A stretch of 64,000 nucleotides of DNA from Haliotis asinina (taxonomy: Eukaryota > Mollusca > Gastropoda > Lepetellida > Haliotidae), in contig NC_090281.1 of assembly GCF_037392515.1 (NCBI RefSeq), forward strand, positions 622,501-686,500, written 5' to 3'. The notes under the pieces were generated by a model that worked only from the letters and a program-made list of their open reading frames with translations, was not told the origin of the DNA and searched no databases. Positions 11,665-21,599 of the stretch are shown piece after piece; position 1 is the stretch's first letter; each line of letters opens with the position of its first letter. The translations under genes and the position numbers were made by a program.

Positions 11665-13290
11665 AACGAAGCCAAACGAAGAAATTCTTCCACTGACTGG
11701 AAATTGTTTAGGAACTTAAGAAATAAAGTGGTATCAGCTGTAAGGAAATGAAAGGATATATATTTTAAGAAATTAGTCAATACTATCAATGAAAACTGTG
11801 ATAGTAACACATGGTGGCGTCTGATAAAATCTTTTCTTAGAAGAAAGGAAACATGTATATCATTTTCACTTATATCATATGAAAATGTAATGTACGACGA
11901 TCAAGAATAAATAGCAAACATTTTAAATAACTTTTTTGTGAGTGAATCTACTGTCCCAGATACGGATCGCTCCCGGATTTATTTCCGGTGATTCTACAGC
12001 TTATCAGTGAATGGATTGGTACAATTTTATTGCAAGTGCTTTGGACAAAGGTAAAGAAGTAAGAGCAGTGTTCTTTGATATGAGTAAAGCATTTGACAAG
12101 GTATGGCATAGGGGACTTTTAAATAGATTACAGACATTTGGAATTAGTGGTAAAGTGATGGAATGGCTAAGTAGTTATCTCTGTAACAGAGTCCAGAAGG
12201 TACTTATAAAGGGACATAACTCTGAATATATTCCTGTGTTGGCAGGAGTTCCTCAGGGTTCAGTTTTAGGGCCTTTGTTATTCTTAACATATATTAATGA
12301 CCTTGTGGATAATATTGATTGTAACATACGTCTTTTTGCTGATGACACATCTTTGTATGTAGTGATAGGAGATCCAGTTTTAACAGCAAACAGTCTTAAT
12401 GACGACTTACAAAGAATATCAGTTTGGGCGAATAAATGGCAAGTGAAATTCAACCCCGAAAAAACGGAAACAATTCAATTTAACAGAAAACGGATTGCCA
12501 GTTCCAAGCCCCCATTATTTATGCAAGGGATTCCTATGAATGAAGTTGATGAACATAAACACTTAGGTCTTATATTTCAAAAGGATGCTAATTGGGCTGC
12601 TCAAATTAATAATATTGTAGATACAGTTACTCCTATGACAAACCGCTTGAGAAGTTTGAAACATCGTTTATCACGTAGGTCACTTCAGATTATGTACCAG
12701 CCTTCCATTCTGCCGTTATTTGATTATTGCAGTCACGTTTGGGACAACTGCACCTCTGCTCAGAATACCACTTTAGAAAAATTACAGTTAGATACATTAA
12801 GGACAATATGTGAGGCAACAAGAGGAAAAAGCCACAACAAACTATATGCAGTGACTAAGTTCATTCCTCTTATTGAGAGAAGATGTATACAAAAATCAAC
12901 CCTCTTCCATAAAATGATAAACGACAAAGCACCAGACTACTTATGTACTCTTTTCCCAGACAGCGTTTCGGCAAGTAATTCATACAACTTAAGAGGTTTA
13001 CTGAACTTACAAAACATTCGCATAAAACAATTCTTTATTTAAGCTGGTTCTTACCAAGTACAGTAGATCTTTGGAATACTTTTCCAAATGACGTAGATGA
13101 CGATACAATCCCAAAAGGCATGTATTGAAAAAATAACCTCACAGCCTGGACATACATTTGGATTTGATCTGAATCATGGAAGTCGATTTTTTCAAATTAT
13201 TCACTGCAGGCTTCGTCTAGGCTGTAGTGGATTGAACTATCATAAATTTGAAAGACATCTTTCAAACGATCCTTCCTGTTCTTGTGGCGA
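11665..13290 (+). mobile_element. Non-LTR retrotransposon (LINE), internal fragment
   Basis: Three blocks of one LINE polyprotein lie in order. At 11690-11965 is the region before the reverse transcriptase (WKLFRNLRNKV, then ANILNNFF), with two stops. At 11970-13042 is the reverse transcriptase. After a frame change, 13050-13290 holds the C-terminal tail (LPSTVDLWNTFP, HCRLRLGC, then DPSCSCGE). Between the first and second blocks the usual N-terminal RT segment is missing, so the reading jumps from VPDTD to GFISGDST. The fragment lacks a 5' end, a 3' UTR and a poly-A or simple-repeat tail. It ends abruptly in CSCGE, where satellite begins. There is no RNase H domain. It resembles Jockey/CR1-superfamily LINEs, but clade placement needs a tree. 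It cannot move by itself. Confidence 0.88.
12011..13042 (+). pseudogene. LINE reverse transcriptase, partial
   Basis: The 343-codon open frame carries the core of a reverse transcriptase, which in intact LINEs copies the element's RNA at a nicked chromosomal site. Visible blocks are FFDMSKAFD (residues 21-29, first catalytic Asp), AGVPQGSVLGP (78-88) and FADDT (109-113, catalytic Asp pair), followed by the thumb region with YCSHVWDNC. The ATG is not a natural start. It follows an in-frame TGA at 12008 that interrupts GDSTAYQ, a conserved family segment, so the real frame began upstream. It ends at a TAA after LQNIRIKQFFI, and the homologous tail continues in another frame. The active-site residues remain but both ends are missing. 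Confidence 0.85.
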
Positions 13291-13606
13291 GATGAGATAT
13301 AGCATATACCAGGCATGCACACAGACGAGGTGAGATATACCATATATATAAGACATGCACACAGACGAGGTGAGATATAGCTTATATACTAGACATGCAC
13401 ACAGACGAGGTGAGATATAGCATATATACTAGACATGCACACAGACGAGGTGAGATATAGCATACATACCAGACATGCACACAGAAGAGATGAGATGCAG
13501 CATGTATGAATGAAACCGCAGTAAATGAGATGAGATACAGCATGTATGAATGTAGACGCAGCATATGAGATGAGATACAGCATGTATAAATGTAGACGCA
13601 GCATAT
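13291..13606. repeat. Satellite, about 40-bp units related to the 82-bp array
   Basis: Units read GGTGAGATATAGCATATATA then CTAGACATGCACACAGACGA, changing near 13480 to GAGATGAGATACAGCATGTA units. The GATGAGATATAGC and GACATGCACACA words are those of the 82-bp array left of the LINE, so both sides derive from one satellite. Confidence 0.9.
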
Positions 13607-15225
13607 GAGTGAGCGTGAGTGTTTTACTCCTCTTCCAATACTTCTCCATAAATACCAGCTCTCTCGGATAGTATTTAGCATGTTTTATGAATCATTTAGT
13701 ATGATGTGTAGCGGAGAGAGCAGCACTGATAATATGTGAAGTAAATATGCACAGTATCGAGTGGGATGCATCAACATCTATAAAACATAACGTTTTGAGA
13801 TGAGATGAGATACAGGATGTATAAATGTAGACGCAGTAAATGAGATGAGATACAGCATGTATAAATGTAGACGCAGTAAATGAGATGAGATACAGCATGT
13901 ATAAATGTAGACGCAGCATATGAGATGAGATACAGCATGTATAAATGTAGACGCAGCAAATGAGATGTGATACAGCATGTATAAATGTAGACGCAGCATA
14001 TGAGATGGGATACAGCATGTATAAATGTAGACGCAGCATATAAGATGGGATACAGCATGTATAAATGTAGACGCAGCATATGAGATGGGATACAGCATGT
14101 ATAAATGTAGACGCAGCATATGAGATGGGATACAGCATGTATAAATGTAGACGCAGCATATGAGATGGGATACAGCATGTATAAATGTAGACGTAGCATA
14201 TGAGATGGGATACAGCATGTATAAATGTAGACGCAGCATATGAGATGAGATACAGCATGTGTCACAAAGACGCATTTATATGAGTGAGCGTGAGTGTTTT
14301 ACTCCTCTTCCAATACTTCTCCATAAATACCAGCTCTCTCGGATAGTATTTAGCATGTTTTATGAATCATTTAGTATGATGTGTAGCGGAGAGAGCAGCA
14401 CTGATAATATGTGAAGTAAATATGCACAGTATCGAGTGGGATGCATCAACATCTATAAAACATAACGTTTTGAGATGAGATGAGATACAGGATGTATAAA
14501 TGTAGACGCAGTAAATGAGATGAGATACAGCATGTATAAATGTAGACGCAGTAAATGAGATGAGATACAGCATGTATAAATGTAGACGCAGCATATGAGA
14601 TGAGATACAGCATGTATAAATGTAGACGCAGCAAATGAGATGTGATACAGCATGTATAAATGTAGACGCAGCATATGAGATGGGATACAGCATGTATAAA
14701 TGTAGACGCAGCATATGAGATGAGATACAGCATGTATAAATGTAGACGCAGCATATGAGATGGGATACAGCATGTATAAATGTAGACGCAGCATATAAGA
14801 TGGGATACAGCATGTATAAATGTAGACGCAGCACATGAGATGGGATACAGCATGTATAAATGTAGACGCAGCATATGAGATGGGATACAGCATGTATAAA
14901 TGTAGACGCAGCATATGAGATGGGATACAGCATGTATAAATGTAGACGTAGCATATGAGATGGGATACAGCATGTATAAATGTAGACGCAGCATATGAGA
15001 TGAGATACAGCATGTGTCACAAAGACGCATTTATATGAGTGAGCGTGAGTGTTTTACTCCTCTTCCAATACTTCTCCATAAATACCAGCTCTCTCGGATA
15101 GTATTTAGCATGTTTTATGAATCATTTAGTATGATGTGTAGCGGAGAGAGCAGCACTGATAATATGTGAAGTAAAATATGCACAGTATCGAGTGGGATGC
15201 ATCAACATCTATAAAACATAACGTA
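13607..15225. repeat. Tandem duplication of a satellite-plus-spacer block
   Basis: A spacer of about 190 bp starting GAGTGAGCGTGAGTGTTTTA occurs at 13607, 14282 and 15037. Between copies are arrays of a 40-bp unit (GAGATGAGATACAGCATGTA + TAAATGTAGACGCAGCATAT). The two blocks are 675 and 755 bp long, differing by exactly two 40-bp units. Rare unit variants such as CATATAAGATGGG recur in the same order, so the block duplicated recently. The third spacer has one extra A (GTAAAATATGC). The minus-strand frames rich in HAVSHLICCVYIYT are periodic artefacts. Confidence 0.93.
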
Positions 15226-16617
15226 AGGTTATAAAACAAGAATAGAGATATATAAAGAATGAATGCATAAAACATGAAGTAAGGTGCATAAAGTGAGAAG
15301 TAAAATATAAACAGTATGATGTACGATTTAATATGCAGGAAGAAGCATATGTAAGGCCTGACAGTCTGTGTGGTCAGGCGTGGATGTTCTACATCTGTAC
15401 TAAAATGAAACAGGATTCTGCTGTTTCATATGGGATATGACTCGCAGTACTATCAAGACAATCTACAGGCCATATCTTCAATAGATGTCACAGTTTATGG
15501 TATCCTAATCGACCTGCTGTGTTAACACTTAGTCTGTTGACAAGCGTCGAGTTGGTCCTTTTGAAACAATTTAACGTAATTTTATTCAGTACTAAAGAAT
15601 GCAGATTAAAATCTATGCAACAATTACCTTTTGTGCTGTCTCTTTAAAGTCGGATACCAAAACCGAATGGAATAAAAAGCGACATTTTTGTTGCTGCAAG
15701 TCAGAAACATGAGCTGCGTGCTGTGGTGTATTCAGGTAGATAGGCAGAGGGACACAAAACACGTTACAACAATACTTGTGTTTCAAGATGAGCAAACATG
15801 TAATTAGCTGGTACCTGAAAGTGCAACCTATTAACAACACGCTTTGCAATTACCCAAGTGTTGATGTAGACACATGGAGATGTCAGCTCCATGCAAGGAA
15901 CAGGTACATGGAGCCGAGTACCAAGGCTAGAATTGTAATGACTGTTCAGCCCTTGTGGACGTGGTCAGTACCCTTGTGGACGAGTAACTTGTTCAGAGGT
16001 TGTGAACGCTTGTATAAGAGACAGAACCAGGACGAGTCGACCCTTGTCCGGGATACGATTCCGTGAGCTGACAACACCATATAGGTGTCCTGGCCAATTT
16101 GTAGAACGGGCCTCACGTTTACATTTCCGTCTGCTGTTATAACAAGACACTGTGAAATCACAACACTATTGTTCCAGGTGACTTTCAATCAAACTCACTC
16201 ACGCACTCTATGAATATGCTATGGGAGGCCAGCTTGATTCAGGTACTGCCGTAATGAGAGGCTGTCACGGCAATCCCGTCACTTCCGGGAGAATGCTGGC
16301 TGCAACCTTGGCCATGTGCGTCTTTTACCCGCGTTTCCGAGTGTCCTATTTGTCACGGACACCCGCCACTCTCCCCGCTCCTCCAATTTCCTCATCATTA
16401 TCAGTTCTTTTCGCAGTCCAGTGACCACCCCTCCACCGCCACATCACTCACTCCGCCCGGGAACTAAACACCGCCATCACGTGACCTGTCGGCTCCACGG
16501 ACAAGGTGTGAGTTTCAACAATTTTCGCAGTTATCCGATTCTGCGCATTAAGATGTCAGACGGAACTTCCCCCCGTGAGCTCACAAGACGAGTTAAACTG
16601 TGACAGTTTGTAAAACA
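15226..16617. other. Unique spacer
   Basis: Apart from short AGTAAGGTGCATAAAGTGAG words at 15226-15330, sequence complexity is normal. Short frames (60-96 codons) on both strands overlap each other and show no domain I recognise. Confidence 0.5.
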
Positions 16618-17655
16618 CAGAGACGGTCACTTCCTTCTACCATTTCCTCATCGTCTTCCTTTCTTCTCTCATTTCCCCTCCTAATCACCTTTCTCACTCT
16701 CCCTGTCCAGAATGTTATTGGTTTTCCCAGTATCTTCCTCTCTTCATGTCGCTCAGCAAAAAGAGAACAACTATTCCTCTTTCATACGTTTTCAACTAAA
16801 ACTTTCACAGAAAGGATCAACACCATTCTCAAGTCTCTGGTCTATCTGTTTCAGTCACCTAATCTCTCTATCCCTTCGTCCTCGCTTTCCCTCACTAATC
16901 TCTCTGTTCCTTCTTCCTCGCTTTCCCTCATCAACCTCTCTGTCCCTACTTCCTGGCTTTCCCTCACCAACGTCTCTGTTCCTTCTTCCTCGGTCTCCCT
17001 CAACAACCTTTCCTCTCTCTCCCTACTTCCTCGCTTTCAATCACCAACGTCTCTGTCTCTACTTCCTCGCTTTCCCTTACCAACCTCTTTGTTCCTTCTT
17101 CTTCGCTTTCCTTCAACAACCTCTCTGTCCCTTCTTCCTCACTTTCACTCACCTAGTCTCACTGTCCTCTTGTACACTCCACTAGTCTCACTATCGCATC
17201 TTGTCCTGCACTATCCCTACCCCATCTTCTACTCTATTCGTCTCACTAGCCCCTCCTCCGTTCCACTGGTCTCACTAGCCCCTCTTCTACTCCACTAGTT
17301 TCGCTATACCCACTTTTACTCTTCTAGTCTTACTATCCTCTCTTCTCCTCCTCTAGTCTTGCCATCCCCTCTTCCCCTTTTCTAGTCTCACTATCCCCTC
17401 TTCTACTCTACTAGTTTCTCTATCTCCTCTTCCCCTCCTCTAGTCTCACTATCCCCTCTTCTACTTTACTAGTCTCACCATCCCCTCTTCTGTTGTACTA
17501 GTCTCACCATCCCCTCTTCCTCTCCTCTAGTCTCACTATCTCCTCTTCTGGTGTACTAGTCTCACCATCCCCTCTTCCTCTCCTCTAGTCTCACTATCCC
17601 CTCTTCCCCTCCACCATTCTCACTACCTTTTCTTCCCCTCGCTCCCCTTAATCTA
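16618..17655. repeat. Pyrimidine-rich tract with 36-bp and 29-bp repeats
   Basis: The + strand is mostly C and T for about 1 kb, with an interruption of mixed composition around 16700-16850. From 16860 to 17160, 36-bp units based on CTTCCTCGCTTTCCCTCACC recur. From about 17190 to 17640, units of about 29 bp contain CTAGTCTCACTATCCCCTCT. The open frame at 16600-17298 (Ser/Leu-rich) follows from this composition. Confidence 0.85.
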
Positions 17656-18490
17656 CGACATAACAGTTTCGTGACGTAATTAAGATATTTGTCCAATGTT
17701 ATTTTTCTTTATGATTTCTCAGCTTGTGTCTGACAGATACCACAAACAATTTCCAGTTCAACATGATACATATTTCCCCTGCTTTCTCCTAGCCGGAAAT
17801 ATCATCCAAGTCCGTGTGCTCTCTGACAGTACCGTAGACAATGTAAGGGAGTTTTTATTGAAGTTTGACTAGAATATTTTCAAATATATTGTCAAAAACG
17901 TACAGCCTGTCATGGACGGTCTAAAAGTTAAAAAAACAATGATGCCTAAAACAAAATAATCAAAACGTCTGTTCAAACGTTATTTTTGGATTTCATTTTT
18001 TATTGAATAATCTTTAGTGTGATGGCCACTTCACTCGATACTGGTTTTACTCAGCCAAACGTTCACTGCGAATTTGCAACCAAATTGCGCTATTTGCCCG
18101 TTTCCAAACTTTTCTATTGGTTTGCGGCATGCGAGGCCATTGCTCCCTCTTTCCGCGCTATTTCGCTTCAATTTCCGGCGAGTCACAGCGAAAGTGTTGA
18201 GCTATTTAGACAACTTCCTCTGCCGATTCATCCCTGAATGCCGACTCTTTGCCTCCGAGAGATTTAAGATTCGCTCAGCTACTGTATCCTGTGGCGGTAA
18301 TTAATCTATACACAAGGTATTTGCCTCGCAATTAACAAGACAAAAGATTTGTAATACCTTAAGGAGGCGAGATGAGATCATCTAAGTGCCTCCAGTATTC
18401 TTCATGCAGGCGATCCTCACACTCTTTCCTGGAACACAAGTCGGCGAGCTCCGCTTGACCATTTCCAGGCACACCATGAGCACCGCAGGA
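17656..18490. other. Unique spacer
   Basis: AT-rich to 18000, then mixed complexity. Two overlapping + frames at 18019-18304 show no recognised domain. Confidence 0.5.
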
Positions 18491-19165
18491 TACTGCCATT
18501 ATGAACAACGGTGTATCTACAGTATCCTCTCTGTCACATAGCCGGGTAATCTGTGCTGTACACAGGGAATAGGTGTATCTGGACACTCTGTCACATAGTC
18601 GGGTAATCTGTGGTGTAACACGGAGTACATGTATATACACGCTCTGTCATATAGTCGGGAAACCTGTGCTGTAACACAGAGTATATGTATCTGCACGCTC
18701 TGTCATGTAGTCTGTAACCACGTGGTATAACAGGAAGCATCTTGCTGCTCTGTCATGTCGTCTGTGACCACGTCATATAACAGGAAGTATCTTGCAGCTC
18801 TGCCATGTAGTCTGTGACAAAGTGGTATAACAGGGAGTATCCTGCTGCTCTGTCATGTATCTGTGACAAAGTGGTATAACAGGAAGTATCTTGCTGCTCT
18901 GTCATGTAGCCTGTGACAAAGTGGTATAACAGGTAGTATCTTGTAGCTCTGCCATGTAGTCTGTGACAAAGTGGTATAACAGGGAGTATCCTGCTGCTCT
19001 GTCATGTATCTGTGACAAAGCGGTATAACAGGAAGTATCTTGCAGCTCTGCCATGTAGTCTGTGACAAAGTGGTATAACAGGGAGTATCCTGCTGCTCTG
19101 CCATGTATCTGTGACAAAGTGGTATAACAGGGAGTATCTTGTTGTTCTGTCATGTGGGCTGTGAG
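18491..19165. repeat. Minisatellite, 49- to 51-bp units with a diverged left part
   Basis: From 18690 units carry GTGGTATAACAGGGAGTATC, then CTGCTGCTCTGTCATGTA and CTGTGACAAA. The left part (18520-18690) has related units with CTGTCACATAGTCGGGTAAT. Two variants alternate, GTATCTGTG and GTAGTCTGTG, giving an effective dimer of about 100 bp. Confidence 0.88.
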
Positions 19166-19458
19166 CATGTGAGCATTTTCCTTTATTTACTGAGAGAGTA
19201 ATTCCATAAATGCCGCGTCACATATGACCGCTTTCCTAATGGCAGGGTTAGGGTTACCCTGGTGCCGGGAGAGTTTCCACGGTCAGAAGGGTACACCGCT
19301 TTCTTAATGGCATTGTGTCTGGGTAACTACCTGGCAGTCGGGACAGTTTCCACGGTCAGAAGGATCCACAAAGGTCGTGACTTTGAGAACCAGTTGTCCG
19401 ACTTCAAGGTCCATAGAAGCGGCGGTACCTGAGTGGCTTAGATCACTGACACGCATGT

Positions 19459-19700
19459 ACTATGTATGCATCAATAATAATCTGTTGTCAGATATGTACT
19501 ATGTATACACGAACAATAGTTAGTTGCCATACATGCACTATGTATACACGAACAATAGTTAGTTGCCATACATGTACTATGCATACACCAACATTAGTAA
19601 GTTGTCACATATATGTTATGTATACACCAACAGTAGTTAGTTGTTGGACATATACTATATCCACCCCAATAGACGTTAAGTTTCACACATACATGTACTG
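19459..19700. repeat. Minisatellite, 39-bp unit, about 6 copies
   Basis: ACTATGTATACACGAACAAT followed by AGTTAGTTGCCATACATGT recurs at 39-bp spacing (19459, 19498, 19537 and on). The last copies are diverged. Confidence 0.88.
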
Positions 19701-20784
19701 TGTGTACACAGACACCGTTGACAGTTTATCATACGTTGTCCTGGCACGTCAGTTACCATGAAGACGGATGCTAATTGTTCACGTCATGGCAAAACGATCA
19801 AGCGTTAAAATTTCAAACCTAATCTCCTGAGACATTCCCTACGTCCCTACAGTCATGCATTATTCAGAACATCGAGGTCAGCTTAGTCTGTTATTTGTCT
19901 ATGTCCGGGGATACATAGGACTGTCGACATCTCCACTATCGGTGTTTAAAGTTTAATCGTAAGCTCAGTCGACGAGGGACGGCACTAAACACTGTTATCA
20001 CTTCGTGCACACCAATCATTTATGCCGCTATTCATAACATGCCGCGTGGAACGCTACAGTGTTTTGACGCAATCTAAGTTCTTCTCGCGATCGGACGTGT
20101 GAATAGCATGGAATATCCGAGACCGATTAGACGATACAAAAGAACTTTAGTTAGTGATCATAGGGAGGTTAATATTTCATATGGGCGATGTGACATGGAT
20201 TCGATTTATATGAGCGAACAATAAGTGAGAAGCCAAGTGTATAACGGACGGGGGCCCTGTGGGGATACAGAAAACCCCGCACAATACACAACACTTTTAA
20301 ACATTTTTAAAGATGCAAGAGAAAATAGCGAGCCACCGACTGACGCACCAGTGTGACTATTACTGGAATTTTCCGCCAGATTAGTTGCATTCCCTGCTAT
20401 CTTAACGCTGCTCGCTACAGTCGCTGCAATGCTCCCTAATAGTCTAGTTCTAATGGTAACACTCTATGCCAGCTATTGACTTACATTAGGACATTACAAG
20501 AGCCTCAATGTCCACTTTACAGAGTGTCCACATACACCTGTGTGTAATAGCGCGTGGTCTGCTGGACAAGAGCACGTGCTATATGACAGTACCGCGCGCC
20601 GGAGACTTTGCTGTCATCTACTTGTGTACAATAAAACGGGTGGTGTGAAGGTCTCCTGTTTGAGTGCGCCGAGGTGATGTAATCAGTTCCAGATTTGTAG
20701 GGGTCATATGGACGGTAGAACGTTGTACGTAGAGCAGTATGACAGTGCAGAACGTGACTTGGTTACATTTCCGATTCTTGACAA
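19701..20784. other. Unique spacer
   Basis: Non-repetitive with moderate GC content. No open frame of note and no recognised element. Confidence 0.5.
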
Positions 20785-20885
20785 CTGTCAGTCAAGTCTG
20801 CTAGTCTGAATACCTGATCCCCTTAGTCGCCTCTTACGACAAACAGGAGTTACTGAAGATGAATTCCTACCAGGACTTCACGGGT
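20785..20885 (+). mobile_element. Short interspersed element end, diverged fragment
   Basis: The words TTAGTCGCCTCTTACGACAA, GTTACTGAAGA and GGACTTCACGGGT occur in the order I recall from the non-(GTGA) end of an abundant abalone short repeat. Only this end is present; the (GTGAGTGA) end is absent. The assignment comes from memory, not alignment. Confidence 0.5.
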
Positions 20886-21348
20886 TTCACTTGTGTGGAG
20901 GTGGGAGACATTGTGAAACATGACGTTATTGTTTGAGTTATTGTGAAACATTATAACATGTTCACTGTTCACGAGGGGGACATGGTTCATGGTGCATGGT
21001 TTTTGTAGCCATAGTTAGATTTTGCAGGCAAGAAAAACAGATTTAGAGTTAACTCCCTTCCATCGATTTACATTCGCAAAAATCGGTAATTTCTGAACAT
21101 CATATGTTATTCCTTTTTAAGTGGCATTATTTATAAGTTGGAGAGTAATGTGTGGACAAGCTTTATGGAAGAAGATGCATCGTCCTGTTGCTGTCCATGT
21201 GATTCAGTGTTAATCGAGATAAACAGTGCGGCATTGCAAGGTAGAAAGAAACTTTACTCGCTGTAAACGGCATAGATGGCAAAGGGCTCGGCCAATCAGA
21301 AAGCGACACTGTTTTGTAATGCTATTGTAATTACTTACAGTAATTGTT
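20886..21348. other. Unique spacer
   Basis: Normal-complexity sequence with no gene or element recognised. Confidence 0.45.
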
Positions 21349-21470
21349 GCTTTGTAAACCTGGTAAACTTGCTGGCTTTGTAAACCTGGTAAACTTGCTT
21401 GCTTTGCAAACCTGGTAAACTTGCTTGCTTTGTAAACCTGGTAAACTTGCTTGCTTTGTAAACCTGATGC
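21349..21470. repeat. Minisatellite, 26-bp unit, about 4.7 copies
   Basis: The unit is GCTTTGTAAACCTGGTAAAC plus TTGCTT, almost identical between copies. It contains an internal TTGTAAACCTGGTAAACTTG near-repeat. Confidence 0.92.
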
Positions 21471-21599
21471 AATAGTTAGTTATGTATAGTTACTATACTG
21501 TTTGATCAGTCAAAAATAAATCAGTCTTGTCATCTTTCAGGAGGAGACAGTCTACACTTGCTTTATCATATGTTGCATTTTAGCAGTTAGTAGACCTGT

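Noticed and set aside
13382-15030. Minus-strand Cys/Tyr/His-rich frames resembling secreted repeat proteins
   Set aside because: They are satellite translations in three frames over the same bases, duplicated along with the DNA block.
19240-19265. GGGTTAGGGTTA, telomere-like
   Set aside because: Only two TTAGGG-type copies occur, within a diverged duplication of about 80 bp. This is not a telomeric array.
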